Assembly: GCA_951799405.1 (NCBI GenBank)
Contig: OX637359.1
Location: 4,460,201-4,524,200, forward strand
Direction of reading: 5' to 3'
DNA: 64,000 nucleotides
Source: Agapetus fuscipes
Taxonomy: Eukaryota > Arthropoda > Insecta > Trichoptera > Glossosomatidae
Every line of letters begins with the position of its first letter. Position 1 is the stretch's first letter. A program made the position numbers and the translations under genes. The notes under the pieces were generated by a model. It ran no database searches, was not told the DNA's origin, and saw nothing but the letters and a program-made list of their open reading frames with translations. Below, piece after piece: positions 1 to 10,260 of the stretch.

Positions 1-35
1 ACGTGTAGTTTGCGTTTACAAATGCTGAATGCGTT
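1..35 (-). mobile_element. RTE-1 LINE 3' tail, cut by window start
   Basis: The first bases match the middle of the RTE-1 3' UTR on the minus strand (the stretch reading ACGTGTAGTT then a GCG-TTACAAATGCTGAATG segment). The rest of the copy lies outside the window. Confidence 0.6.
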
Positions 36-111
36 AACAATTGATTACATGAAAATATACAACAAAATATTGAAGAAGAAAAAAACGGTTTATTAATTAC
101 TTATATCGATA

Positions 112-530
112 TGATGATGATGATTTGAAGTGTGCCGATTCGTGACTACTGTCACTGCAAGGGCGCTTTCAGGCTTGACGCAGCGGTGAAAAAATGGGTC
201 TTCATTCTCTTCTAAAAGCTCACGATCCCTTCATTGGCGCGCACTTCAGGGGGTCAGCTGGTTCCAAGTGCACGGTCCCGCAACGGCGAAAGCGCGGTCT
301 CCGAACACTGTGCATTTTTTTTGCGTTGTTTACTGCAGAGGTAAGAGCACTGTCGACAGATCTCAGAGTGAGTGCCTGTCACTCAGACTCCTCGGAATTA
401 TCAACTCCTGCAAGTACTCTGGCGCCACTCCATGCAGTGCTTTATGTATCTTGAGACCCAGCTTGAATTTGATCCTTTCTGGGATCTTCAGCCAGTGGAG
501 CTTCTGCAGATATGGACTTTAAAGTGATGA
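112..530 (-). pseudogene. CR1/L2-like LINE reverse transcriptase 3' end, decayed
   Basis: Read on the minus strand, 530 to about 410 translates as LQKLHWLKIPERIKFKL followed by HKALHGVAPEYLQEL. This is the typical post-RT segment of CR1/L2/I-type LINEs. Farther on, different frames resemble the usual 'gdRaFavaGP-WN-LP' ending. Stops and frame changes separate the parts, so it is non-functional. A short GAT repeat at 112-124 probably marks the 3' end. The clade is inferred from the motif only. Confidence 0.6.
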
Positions 531-840
531 ATGTGTGTTTTACCGAAAACGTATCCATTGTCTTGGTCTGAAAGTGGTCTAAAATGAAGTATGGTTGGGA
601 GGGAGAGGGAAGGGGGTGTGGACGGTCATAAATCAGGGGTGCTAAACTCGCCGAGAGGAAGTACACGATAAAAAAGTATCGGAATATTATATGGCACTGA
701 CGTAGCATGTAAATTTACCGTTGGGTTGCTTACCTCTCTTCTATACGGTCAAATATCATGTACCTACCTACGTGAAAAAATATGATGAAAAACAGTCAAT
801 GAAAAAAGGTTACAAACTGTTTTACGTTAATGACAATAAT
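531..840. other. Unassigned AT-rich DNA
   Basis: Contains short open frames on both strands without recognisable motifs, codon bias or conserved repeats. I see nothing that supports a gene. Confidence 0.4.
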
Positions 841-1325
841 GATCTAAATCTAAATTGCAAGGATATATCGACTGCTCCAAGGAAGACAGCACTAAGTCAA
901 AAAAGATAGTTTTGCAGGAAAGCCAATTGAATGTTCTTTATTCCATGTAGTACAATGCATAAACTATTTTTTACATTAATTTATTAACGAATTTAAAAGA
1001 GATAGAGACACGCCTGTCATCTTGGAATGAAGAAAATGACTTGTTACCTTCAGAAATGGAAATAAGTCAAAAACCTCAATTTCGGAGTAACTTTCTTCTT
1101 CCTTGGAGCAGTCGATATATCATTTGAGTTTCATATTAAATGCATTCTCACAAACAGACACTTATAGTTAAGTTCGCGCTTACACATACCGATTGTGGAC
1201 TTACAAAATAAAAACCCAATCTCGAACATAAGCCCTACACCTCTTGCCGATCTTTCTTGGAACAGGGTGACATCGGCAAAGTGAACCTTTTTTTTACAGT
1301 TTGTATGGTCAGCCTCATGGATGCT
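841..1325 (-). mobile_element. RTE-1 tail split by a MITE
   Basis: The copy begins at 841-868 (ATCTAAATTGCAAGGATATAT) and resumes at 1115 (ATATATCATTTGAG). It runs through the landmark 'CCCTGAAACAGGGGTGACATTGGCAAAGTGAACC' region near 1260-1290. Removing 869-1114 restores the normal RTE-1 order, which shows that the MITE entered an existing LINE tail. Confidence 0.8.
869..1114. mobile_element. MITE (family M1), copy 1
   Basis: A 246-bp non-coding element with terminal inverted repeats starting CGACTGCTCCAAGGAAGA. ATATAT lies on both sides (863-868 and 1115-1120), either a 6-bp target duplication or a TA duplication inside a TA-rich site. A second copy in opposite orientation is at 52280-52519. 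Superfamily not determined. Confidence 0.75.
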
Positions 1326-1560
1326 GATTTACTGATTTGAGAAATCGTAGATGAAACTTTTTAGAGGGTGTAATTTATCATAGTAAGTGAACTAATTATA
1401 ATGAAATACTCATAAGAAACTTCTAGACTACAGTGTTTGTTGTCTTTTTAGTGTTTTCTCTCGTAAATAATAGGGAAAAGGTGCATTTATCTGAGAAACC
1501 AATGCAAGCTTAATATGTCACTTATTCAGTTTTACATTTAAGGTATCGATATACTGCATT
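1326..1560 (+). repeat. Unclassified interspersed repeat R200, copy 1
   Basis: Shares a roughly 210-bp block with 6170-6385, 6650-6900 and 30555-30795. Landmarks in order are GAGAAATYGTRGAT, GGTGTAATTT, AAGTGAACTAATTATAA, TTTAGTGTTTTCTCTYGTA, AGGTGCATTTATCTGAG and TAATATGTCACTTATTCAG. It is non-coding and of unknown origin. Confidence 0.65.
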
Positions 1561-1865
1561 GCATTTTGTTCAAGACACATTCAATCAATATAGAAAAACT
1601 GACTTCAAGCAACAACTGAAATCTCTGAAGGAAAATTATTTATGGTTTCATGAAAGCCGAAAAAAAAACATTCCTACCATAACACATATGGAACGAATGA
1701 TCGGTATCTGTGTTCACAACCCGACTTAATCTTGTCCAATTCAAAACCTATATCAATCGCCACTTCCTTTCAGTATCTCAAAAGCGACTCAACACACAAC
1801 ACAACACAACGCAGCTAACAGTCCTGCTACAAATGATCAGGACATCGATTTCTATATCACCAACA
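1561..1865. other. Unassigned DNA
   Basis: AT-rich, with a short CAACACAACACAA run near 1793-1810. A 64-aa open frame starts at 1710 but has no recognisable motif. Confidence 0.35.
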
Positions 1866-1946
1866 TCTCTACGGCACTACAACAAGTTTCATAGACCCCC
1901 ATAGTCTCTGAAATCTAGGGAGTCTCCCGCACAGAATTCGTGAAAA
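1866..1946 (+). mobile_element. SINE-A 3' fragment, module 2
   Basis: Contains the module-2 landmarks: CGGCACTACAACAAG, CATAGACCCC, then TCTAGGGAGTCTCCCGCACAG. The SINE body and tRNA head are absent, so this is a 5'-truncated copy. Confidence 0.65.
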
Positions 1947-2319
1947 AATGTTGGACATCCTTTTGGTGTCGTATAATCAGTATGTGCGTGTATACACATG
2001 CTGCACAGCTAGATACAAATGAACGACAACAATATTTGTTCAGCTAATGGCGTATCGGCCGAACACGACTTTAGCGAGCACGAATTAAAAACCTGCCTTT
2101 GTTTGTTCAGTTGATCGATAACTGCCAGTGTGGCAAAGTCCGTAAGGGTGATATCAGACGGGGTACTTTGCGTTTATTCATATCGTGCATTCACATTCAA
2201 TAACGGGAGATTTTTTTTAAGTAGGTACGAGAAGAAAGAGACGATTCTTGAGACAATGTGAACAAGGTGCAAATGATGATGATTTATAGAGCGCCGTTTC
2301 CTTAATGCTTGTTTGTCTT
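1947..2319. other. Unassigned DNA
   Basis: No repeat shared with the rest of the window and no coding signal found. Slightly less AT-rich around 2050-2160. Confidence 0.35.
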
Positions 2320-2434
2320 TTTTTTCTTTTTTTATTTAAACAAGAATACAACGGCATTGAATAGAATTTTGTACATATATAAGATATTTTTTACAATTCA
2401 TATCGCCTATTACTGTATTCTACGATTGATATTT
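2320..2434 (-). repeat. Retroelement 3' tail with AAATAAA-rich end
   Basis: The same sequence occurs in opposite orientation inside an RTE-1 copy at about 4985-5096. Shared landmarks are GTAGAATACAGTAATAGG, TACAAAATTCTATTCAAT and TGTATTCTTGTTTAAATAAA. The A-rich end suggests a reverse-transcribed 3' terminus of another, unidentified element. Confidence 0.5.
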
Positions 2435-2983
2435 TAAATTACAAATCATGCCAGGTAAATAAATAATAAGTAAAGAAAAACAAAAAAGAAGCAGCATCCA
2501 AAACCAAAAACAAACAAATACACAAATCAAAACAGAATAAAAATAAATATAAATAAATCTCGTCCTCATGATGCGATAAAGAAAGAAAGGTCAGGAGAAA
2601 GGGAAGGGAGTAGAAATACAATGCGCACACCAAACACGTCAATGATGATTAATATGCAATAAAAACAAAATAGGAATTGGGAATGATTAAAAAAATTAGA
2701 AATGAGATTCAAAAATGAAATTCAAATCCTGCAAGATTCAAAATCCTCTTTTTCAATGACATGATGCATGATCATGAAATGTGCAGACAGAAAGAAAATG
2801 TCCAACTTAGGATCAGTCCTTTGGACACTATTTACTGCAACGCAGGCTCTACTTATAAAAGAATTTTGCTTATAATGTGCCCTGGCTGCACCCACATAAA
2901 ATAAGGATTTGTCTCGATGTCTTATGCCCATCAGAGGTAATTTCGCATGAGCAATATTTGTATGTGTACCGGACCAATGTGTA
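2435..2983. other. Unassigned AT-rich DNA
   Basis: Low-complexity A-rich runs (2460-2560, 2640-2720) and no coding or repeat evidence. Confidence 0.4.
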
Positions 2984-3222
2984 TAATCTACAATCTAAGT
3001 TGCAAAGATATATTACATTTAAAATTAATATTCAATGCTTTCCCATAAGCAGACACGTATAAGTTCGCGCTTACACATGCCGCATGTGGGCTTAAATATA
3101 AAAACCAAATCTCAAAAGAATATAAGCCCTGCAATTCTTACCGACCTTTCCTGAAACAGGGGTGACATTGCCAAAGTGAACCATTTTTTTTTTAAATATA
3201 GGTGGTCAACTTTATACCAACC
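2984..3222 (-). mobile_element. RTE-1 tail
   Basis: Nearly complete 3' UTR copy. It runs from AATCTACAATCTAAGTTGCA through ACACGTATAAGTTCGCGC and GAAACAGGGGTGACATTG to the degraded 'TATACCAACC' end. Confidence 0.85.
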
Positions 3223-3977
3223 AATGAGTCACGGTTTGTTTGTACATTATTTTTTTTTCTGGGTTGAACCACTATGGTAGTAAGTAAGTGCTTATTTTTA
3301 AATTAATCATTCACTTAATTATTATAATCACAATTTAAGATACAAAAATAAGAAAAAAAACATAGGATGGCTGAAAACAGCATCCGATAGACAAACATGG
3401 AGAATTATTTAAAAAATTCAAATGGAAACACAGTTTTAATTCACTTTTTTATCCACCCTAAAAAATATTATAAACATGGAGAAGATTGGAGGAGGCCTAC
3501 GACCAGGAGTGGACTGAGAACGATTGAGGAAGGAAGGAAGGAAGCGACAGTTTTAACTGACTCCTTTATTCTTGAATTTTTCATTATCTCTATCTCTATT
3601 TTCATCATGTAATCACAAATGGGATATTTTCCACAAACGTTTTCATCGTATTTTAGGGCATATTAAAGAAAACGATTGAGAGAGCAAGTCACATTGTGTG
3701 AAACGTGTAAACATGAAGTGAAAGGCAAATGAATATTCACTCGAATGAATGTTCATCTGAGTGACTCGTCTGATATTTCCTTTATGTACGTTAACATGCT
3801 TGATTTCATTAAAGCTCTTACCTTATTCAGACAAATTATTTAATTAAATTTTTATATATATTTTACTTTTTGGATTAAACCACACAATCTGTAACTAATA
3901 TGTATGTGAATTTTTTACCAAAAAAAAACACTATGCTTAGTGCCTTTTTAGTAGTACAATTATGGAAAATAAAAAAG
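3223..3977. other. Unassigned AT-rich DNA
   Basis: Contains A- and T-runs and an unconvincing 71-aa frame (3397-3612). No shared repeat recognised. Confidence 0.4.
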
Positions 3978-4300
3978 GCAACTAAGCTACACATATAGTG
4001 AAACTTCCTGCCGCGTTATCCCTAAAGAGTTTCGCATGTGGCGATTGGAATCTATTATTTTTTACAGGTAAAGGGGCTGGTCTTCCACCAAACAATTCAG
4101 TTAAAGTTCGCGTTTTCCAGCTCCCGAGGGGGCTGCTACTCATTTCTTTGTGAAGTCTAAGTAAACCTTACCAGCAATATATCTTGATTTTTTAAATAAG
4201 CACCGAAACAGGAAATCATTTCATACACCCCCGGTGAGATTCGAACCCTTGCTCTCGGTAAAGAATGCAAGCACTGTATCAACTGAGCTATTGACCGCCG
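3978..4300 (-). mobile_element. SINE-B, near full length
   Basis: On the minus strand it opens with a tRNA-like head: box A in the TAGCTCAGTTGATAC-like stretch and box B GGTTCGAATC at about 4235-4245. The SINE body follows, ending in the 'AGCTTAGTTGCC' segment at 3978-3995. It is diverged from the other copies. Confidence 0.8.
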
Positions 4301-4368
4301 AATAATAAAGTAAGAAAACGTATATTAATAAAAAATGTACGTATGTATGTAAATAATGTAGTGTAACT

Positions 4369-4520
4369 TATTTGTTGAGCGCTGTGTTCGCGTGAATCAC
4401 ACCTCAAGAGCTCTCTGCGAGCTTGGCTTTCGCTATAGAAAGTGACTTGTCACTACAAAGAGACAATTCTAAAGCAAGTCCCATTTTCTGTAAGGCTAAA
4501 TGATCCTCTGGTGACCGGTC
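4369..4520 (-). mobile_element. SINE-A 3' half, module 1
   Basis: Carries the module-1 end (TTTGTTGAGCGCTG, GTGAATCACACCTCAAGAGC) and the body as far as GTGACCGGTC. The tRNA head is missing. Confidence 0.7.
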
Positions 4521-4554
4521 TGTTTTATTGAATCTTTGCTCTTATTAATATGTG

Positions 4555-4720
4555 CCGCATAGACGATTCTTGCATGTTTGAGATACTTCCATAATGGATG
4601 GTACAAGAGCATTGTTCCACACCATACCAGAGACGTTACACATCAGCAAGCTACGTGTTCATATTAGACAGATAGATAGACCGTTTTATATTATTACGAA
4701 CTCGTACAAAAGATAGAATA
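4555..4720. repeat. Unclassified repeat shared with 10.4 kb
   Basis: Shares GACGATTCTTGCATGTTYGA, GATACTTCCA, CCAGAGACGTTAC and AGCAAGCTACGTG with 10385-10600. Both copies lie beside a SINE-A tail. Nature unknown. Confidence 0.5.
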
Positions 4721-5284
4721 AAAGAAACGCTTATATGAAGAAGGTTATGACTCTGGAGGAAATGAAAGAAGTATGTAAGGATAGAAAGAAATGGCGGCTG
4801 ATCTGTAATGTTGGCGGCTAGGGTTTATTAAAGTAAAATTGGTTTTATGATTTAATTTTTTTAATGTTCACGTATATATTATTATTTATTGATGTAAAAA
4901 TGTAATTTTTCATGCATGTTCCTTGACTTATAGGTTGGTATGCGGCTGACCACCCATACTGTACTGTATTCTACCAATTGTAGAATACAGTAATAGGCGA
5001 CATGAATAATTGTAAAAAATATCTTATATATGTACAAAATTCTATTCAATGATGTTGTATTCTTGTTTAAATAAAAAAATAAAATAAAAATAAAATGTCA
5101 CCCCTGTTTCAGGGAAGGACGGCAAGACTTGCAGGGCTTATGTTCATTTGAGATTGGGTTTTTATATTGTAGGTCCACGTGCGGCATGTGTTAGCGCGAA
5201 ATTATACATGTCTGCTTATGGGAATGCATTTAACATAAATGTTAAATGATATATATCTTTGCAGCTTAGATTAGATTAGATTAG
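4720..5284 (+). mobile_element. RTE-1 copy with RT end and full 3' UTR, interrupted
   Basis: Encodes the last residues of the RT ORF (MKKVMTLEEMKEVCKDRKKW then RLICNVGG and a stop near 4819). The 3' UTR follows, ending in TTAGATTAGATTAGATTAG. About 130 bp of foreign sequence at 4966-5096 replaces part of the UTR. Confidence 0.85.
4966..5096 (+). repeat. Insert in RTE-1 led by a 13-bp hairpin
   Basis: Starts with TACTGTATTCTAC, CAATT and GTAGAATACAGTA, an inverted repeat with 13-bp arms and a 5-nt loop. It continues into the AAATAAA-rich tail also found at 2320-2434. About 20 bp of RTE-1 UTR is missing at the join, so the insertion also deleted target. Confidence 0.55.
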
Positions 5285-5793
5285 TACATTCGTAATAATA
5301 TAGGACGGTCAGTGCATTTGAGTAAATGAAAACCCCTATCACGGGCAAGGTAATAATTTTATTTTATCAACCCCTTATAAAGGCGGCTATGCTTTCATCC
5401 ACTTAGGCCTGATGCAGAACCCACCCTGAGTATATTTCACCAAAAATGTATGGAAACTCAAACGCTCAATAGGAACGATATCTTAGTTTCAATACACATT
5501 TTTGGGAAAGCACTATTGTTGGTTTAAGCGTTAAGTTTAACATTTTAACCTGATGCATTACCTAATAGGTTCGTCGAACGCAAAGAGTTTTTAGCGCGCG
5601 TCAAGGCGTCAGCGCTAAAGCGCCTTAACGTCGCGTATTTTGTATTTGAATAACTTCGACGTCATTCAGTCTGCGTTACTGGTCACAATGTTGAGAAAAT
5701 CAGATGAAGATTAGTTGTTGCTATTGTAGCTAATGGATTAAATATATGTATTGTGTATGTTGGGAAAATAAAGAATATTGAGTTATTTAAAAA
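5285..5793. other. Unassigned DNA with a GC-rich AGCGCGCGTCAAGGCG patch
   Basis: The 5591-5607 motif recurs inverted at about 6944-6960. These could be the remains of two TIRs, but the flanks do not pair well. Otherwise AT-rich and non-coding. Confidence 0.3.
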
Positions 5794-6062
5794 AATGTAA
5801 TTGTCGTGTATGTTCCTTGACTTATAGGTTGGTATGCGGCTGACGCCCATGCTGTAGAAAATGTTTTACTTTGCCAATGCCACCCCTGTTTCAGGGAAGG
5901 TCAGCAGGAGTTGCAGGCTGCATGTTCATTTGAGATTCGGGTTTTTATATTGTAGGTCCACATGCGGCATGTTTAAGCGCAAACTTATACGTGTCTGCTT
6001 GTAAAAATGCATATAATTTGAATCCTTAATGTTACATATCATTGCAATTTAGATTAGATTAG
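5794..6062 (+). mobile_element. RTE-1 tail
   Basis: Complete 3' UTR from GTTCCTTGACTTATAGG to TTTAGATTAGATTAG. It belongs to the subfamily with TTACATATC before the terminal repeat. Confidence 0.85.
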
Positions 6063-6169
6063 TGTCAAAGATATTTTTTTAACAAAATACAATGCGACGC
6101 CCAAACGCAGCGACAGAGCGTCGCGTACTGGTAACGTGTTATCTCTGTTTGACAGGTACACAAATCGCT

Positions 6170-6385
6170 ACCTTAAAAGTAAAACTGTATGAGTGCTAAG
6201 TCTCTAATTTGAGAAATTGTGGATTAAAATTTTAAATGGGTGTAGTACCTAAGTGAACTGTTTATAAGGAAGTGCTCATGACACACTTATAAACTACAAA
6301 ATTTTAATAGTGTTCTCACACATAGAAAATAAAAAAGGTGCATTTACATATCTCAGAAACACATGTAAGCTTAATATGTCACTTA
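6170..6385 (+). repeat. Repeat R200, copy 2
   Basis: Same order of landmarks as 1326-1560 (GAGAAATTGTGGAT, GGTGTAGTACC, AGTGTTCTCACAC, AGGTGCATTTACAT, TTAATATGTCACTTA). Confidence 0.6.
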
Positions 6386-6404
6386 TTATAATCGAATTTA
6401 TTCT

Positions 6405-6634
6405 AAGTCGCAAACATATGTTTCATTGGAGATTCACATTATATGCATTCTCACAAGCTGACAAGTTTAATTTCGCGCTGGCACATGCCACATGTGAACC
6501 TACAACAAAAAAAACAAATCTCAAATGAACTGAACCTGCAACTTTTGCTGACCTTCCATGAAACAGGGGTGATATTGAAAAAGTGAAACATTTTCTACAG
6601 CATGGTTGGTCAGCCGCATACCAACTTATAAGTT
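6405..6634 (-). mobile_element. RTE-1 tail
   Basis: Begins at a degraded GTCGCAAACATATG end. It contains ACATGCCACATGTGAACCT and GAAACAGGGGTGATATTG, then ends in GGTCAGCCGCATACCAAC. Confidence 0.8.
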
Positions 6635-6649
6635 AAAAAAAAACAACGT

Positions 6650-6900
6650 ATTAGATAAGGAATTGCTCATGACAAACTTCTAAATTACAGAGGTTTCTCA
6701 CTTTTGTAGTGTAGATTGTCCTGATGATGCCTTGTAGGCGAAAGTGCTAGACAGAAATGAAATTGTAAAAATTGAATTGGAACTTTGTTAATTTGATTAA
6801 TATTTTGTAGTGTTTTCTCTCGTAGAAAATATGAAAAAAGGTACATTTATCTGAGGAACCCATGTTAGCTAAATATGTCACTTATTCAGTTTTACCTTCA
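6650..6900 (+). repeat. Repeat R200, copy 3, split by a 90-bp insertion
   Basis: The repeat is interrupted at 6713-6802. TTTTGTAGTGT (6702-6712) is repeated at 6803-6813 as an 11-bp target duplication. Confidence 0.65.
6713..6802 (+). mobile_element. Short retroelement insert with hammerhead-like motif
   Basis: Bounded by an 11-bp target duplication. Eight bases in it carries CTGATGAT, a GCC/GGC stem and CGAAA, then an AT-rich tail. Similar motifs occur at 22327-22356 and 58712-58734. I take it as a 5'-truncated Penelope-like or related element; that assignment is inference. Confidence 0.5.
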
Positions 6901-8015
6901 TAGTTTCAAAATGTTCAGCACAACAGAGCGCAGCGTTATTTTAGCGCCTTGACGCGCGTTTAAAACGCTTTCTGTTTGACCTTAAAACAACAAGTACGAG
7001 TATAACAAATACGTTTCAGGTAATTCATCAAAATATTACAGAAACTTAAACTCTCATTAGGAGTGCTGTTTAAGGTTATACGAGAGCTTAAGAAGATTAT
7101 TAATATCGGGACTAAAGAACCTCTTTAATTGTTTTATGAAACTAAAATCGTAATTTTATGTCAAATAACTTTGACTCATCATGATTAGATGGCGTTACTC
7201 CCCAGCGTTTTAGTTTTTATAAACTTTTGGATAAACGCTATGGCTGTGTAAACGCTTTTAGAATTCACCGGTAGGGCTTAGAAACTTTTCTTAGCCATTT
7301 TGTGTTTCTTTTTTATAATACATCAAAAAAATCCTGACTTTAATTAAAAGCAATAAGTTGTACATTTTTAAAATAAAAGTATTTACTTTATTTCGAAATA
7401 AATTAATTTATTATTTGTTACACATTTCATTTTTCACAAAATTGTATAGAAAGTAACACAACGCTCCTTGAGGGCGTTTTACTTTTTATATAATTAATTG
7501 TGAATCTTCAGATAAAAGATTCAGCACACATAATAGTGTTGTATGAGTGTTGTACACAAACTTTAACAATTTATTGCATCTTGAATACAAACACGGATTT
7601 GTGTGCAGAGCATTATTTTTATTTACCAGTGCGACGTTCTGCTGTTCTGCCCTGCTTACCAAAAAGGAAGTATCTGCAAAATATTTGTTTTGAGATAATC
7701 TACTTCAAACTTGAGTTTGTTGGGCTAACTTATTTAAATTTAAAGATTTCAGTTTCAATTTTTTACCATGGTTTTTGTGAGTGATCTTTTAGGTATAACT
7801 ATTAAAAAATATGAAAATAAATTAACAATTCATAAAATTATAACACTTACTGCTTTTTGGTTATAAGAAAAACTAAGCATAAAAGCAGTAAGTGACAGAT
7901 ACTACCTACTTTTTTTCTTCGCAAATGTACAATTAAAGAGGCAGTAAGTGCTTTATTTCTGCTTAAAGTGATTTTTATAGCAATGAAACAAAGCAGGTTA
8001 ACTTAAATAATTTAC
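6901..8015. other. Unassigned AT-rich DNA
   Basis: The longest frame is 94 aa (7500-7784), very AT-rich and without motifs. Near 7850-7950 two CAGTAAGTG stretches recur (about 7886 and 7943), but no element could be defined. Confidence 0.4.
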
Positions 8016-8455
8016 TTATCTAATCTAAGCTGCAGAGATTTATATCAATTCTAATCTAATCTAATGTAAGTTGCAAAGATATGTTACATTGGAGATTCAC
8101 ATTACATGCATTCTCACAACCAGACACGTACAAGTTTGCGCTTGCACATGCCTCATGTGAACCTACAACATAAAAACCAAATCTCAAATGGACATACACC
8201 CTGCAACTCTTGCCGTCCTTCCCTGAGACAGGGGTGATATTGGCAAATTGAACCATTTTTACAGCATGGGTGGTCAGCCGCATACCAACCTATAAGTCAA
8301 GGAACATACACGACAATTTAAATCAATAAATAATCATTTCTATGGACATCAAAACTAAAACAAATTCCAATTTTATAAACCCAAGCCGCCAACATTACAG
8401 ATCAACCGCCATTTCTATCTTTCCTTACATACTTCTTTCATTTCCTCCAGTCTTT
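8016..8455 (-). mobile_element. RTE-1 3' UTR plus RT C-terminus, two nested tail ends
   Basis: A truncated TAATCTAAGCTGCAGAG end at 8018-8060 is directly followed by a second complete tail (8063-8310). The copy continues through the UTR to RT codons at 8380-8455 (minus-strand KEVCKERK-like reading, ending in the stop near 8390). Confidence 0.8.
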
Positions 8456-8558
8456 GGTAAAGGTTTATGAATTTTTCATCTCAGCGAAGAGCAAATTTGA
8501 AAATATAAATGGTATATTTTTTGTGCTCCGCCGGGATTCGAACCCACGCCCTTCCATT
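8451..8558 (-). mobile_element. SINE-A fragment inside RTE-1 RT
   Basis: Carries the SINE-A body (GGTAAAGGTTTATGAATTTT, TTTGTGCTCCGCCGGGATTC) with box B complement CGGGATTCGAACCC. RTE-1 RT sequence lies on both sides, so the SINE entered or replaced part of the LINE. Confidence 0.7.
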
Positions 8559-8625
8559 CTTGCCACATATACTTTCTTCGTCAGTCTTTCCTCATTCATT
8601 CTCTCCATATGCTCAAACCATCGAG
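8559..8625 (-). pseudogene. RTE-1 RT fragment
   Basis: The minus strand reads WFEHMERMNEERLTKKVYV-like residues. This matches the 48.5-kb RTE-1 ORF upstream of the part seen at 8380-8455. Confidence 0.65.
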
Positions 8626-9774
8626 TATGTAGTAGTTATGTAATATTATATAGAAAGAAGTACTTAAGCAAAATATTATTTTTTTTTAGATACGAGGTTT
8701 TGAAAGTAAGGCGACGATATTCTGACACCGCGAAATAATTTATGTTTTGCCAATGAATCTTTCTAGTGGAATACCTGTATATACGTATTTTACTAAACCA
8801 CAGCCACTCGTGCATTTCCGTCGATATACGAAGATATACGAGTATACCCGAAGTGTAAAATTCTCGTAACTATAGGAAATAGACCGCATGCGAAAAATGT
8901 ATCGAATCTTAAACAGCATCTCGAGCTGGCGTTTTGGTTTTCATGCATTTTTGTACCTGTTTGGTCCAGTTTTAACGTAAACGCTTGAACTCCGTTACAC
9001 TTAAATTTCGGACTCATGATTTTTTGGTCAAAAACGGAGGAGATATTATATTTAAAGCCAGTTCACGAATCCGCCACAGTTTATCCGTGGCGCCAAAGAC
9101 TGGATCATTTTTTGTATGAAAATCTTTCTTTTTCCATTATTAATTATAAATTAGAGGAGAAAAAATAAAACAAGTAATGCATTGAAAGCATAAAAAATAT
9201 CACTTCAAATCCTAAAAGGAAAATAAACCATTAAAAGACGAATTTAGCTACAATATCGTATGCAAAATTTGGGTACTTTTTAAATAATCATAAAAAATCA
9301 ATGAAAAGTAAAAAAAAACAACTAACAAGTAGAAAAAATAAAACTAATCAAAATGAATGTTTTGAAATAAAAAAAAGTTAGGATTTATTCATAAGAACAG
9401 TGGAAATCTCCATTTAAGGTATCTCCGTAAATAAAATTATTTTGAATTGGTATTTTATGGAAAAAAATACCTTATTTTATGTGTTAATTTAAACTGGAGA
9501 AAAAATACTGCCTTACCATTCAAAATATGGGTTATTTCGGTCATCAAAGTTGGGCGCGCTGACCTCTCAATCACCCTTAAGTTCCTGTGTGTTTGCCTTT
9601 TTAGTTAAGCGCTGCAGTGAATTTTACCGTAAGCTTGAGTTCGATGCAGTTTTGAGGGGCGGTAGTGATTTATGTCTATTGGTATGAAAGTGGGACCACG
9701 CCTTTAGGCTGATGTATGGATCAAAAGACCGCCCATGCAAGGTACTTCGCTACTAAAAGAAAAACGGACAAATA
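8626..9774. other. Unassigned DNA
   Basis: AT-rich with A-runs at 9130-9380. No repeat or coding signal recognised. Confidence 0.35.
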
Positions 9775-10260
9775 TTGTGAATTTATTTCATGAAAAAAAA
9801 CATTTTAGAGAATCGTTTAAGGCTAGTTCGGACACGGCGACTAATTTAGTCGAGTAGCGAGTAATTTAGAGGCTAAACGTGTGCGAACCACAACAAATTA
9901 GTCGAGTAGTTTAGTCAATGATTTAGTCGAGTCGATACATTTTGCTCTATTTTAAGGGGCGAGTAGCGCTCCATCCACCACTAAATTACTCGCTACTCGA
10001 CTAAAATAGTAGCCTTGTCCGAACTAGGCTTTAGTGAGCTCCGCACGTGATTTGACATAGACAATACTGTGACGTAATCCAGCTGGTTTTCTAGGGAAAA
10101 GGCAAACATATATTTTGTTATTGGTTTTTCCGGAAAAAAACCAGTTCGTTTCATAGAATCGTTTAATAAGGTCCGCACGTTATTTGACATTCACAATATT
10201 GTGACGTCACTAAGCTGGATTTCTAGAGAAAAGGCAAACAGATTTTTTGTTATTGGTTGT
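9775..10260 (+). repeat. Imperfect tandem duplication, about 132-bp period
   Basis: Copy 1 and copy 2 share AGAATCGTTTA, TCCGCACGT, ATTTGACAT, CAATAYTGTGACGT, GGAAAAGGCAAACA-like and TTTTGTTATTGG. Copy 1 holds MITE M2. Copy 2 (from about 10150) does not, and serves as the empty site. Confidence 0.65.
9820..10030. mobile_element. MITE M2, PIF/Harbinger-like
   Basis: A 211-bp element with TIRs of about 50 bp. AGGCTAGTTCGGACACGG at the left matches AGCCTAGTTCGGACAAGG at the right. TTA flanks it on both sides (9817-9819 and 10031-10033), the 3-bp TWA duplication known for PIF/Harbinger. The second unit of the surrounding duplication shows the uninterrupted site. Confidence 0.75.

Noticed and set aside
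5591..6960. TIR element between AGCGCGCGTCAAGGCG and its inverted copy
   Set aside because: Only about 16 bp pair clearly and the flanks do not. The interior holds independent repeats.
7500..7784. 94-aa frame as a gene
   Set aside because: AT-rich, no motif, no splice or promoter context. Similar frames are expected by chance.
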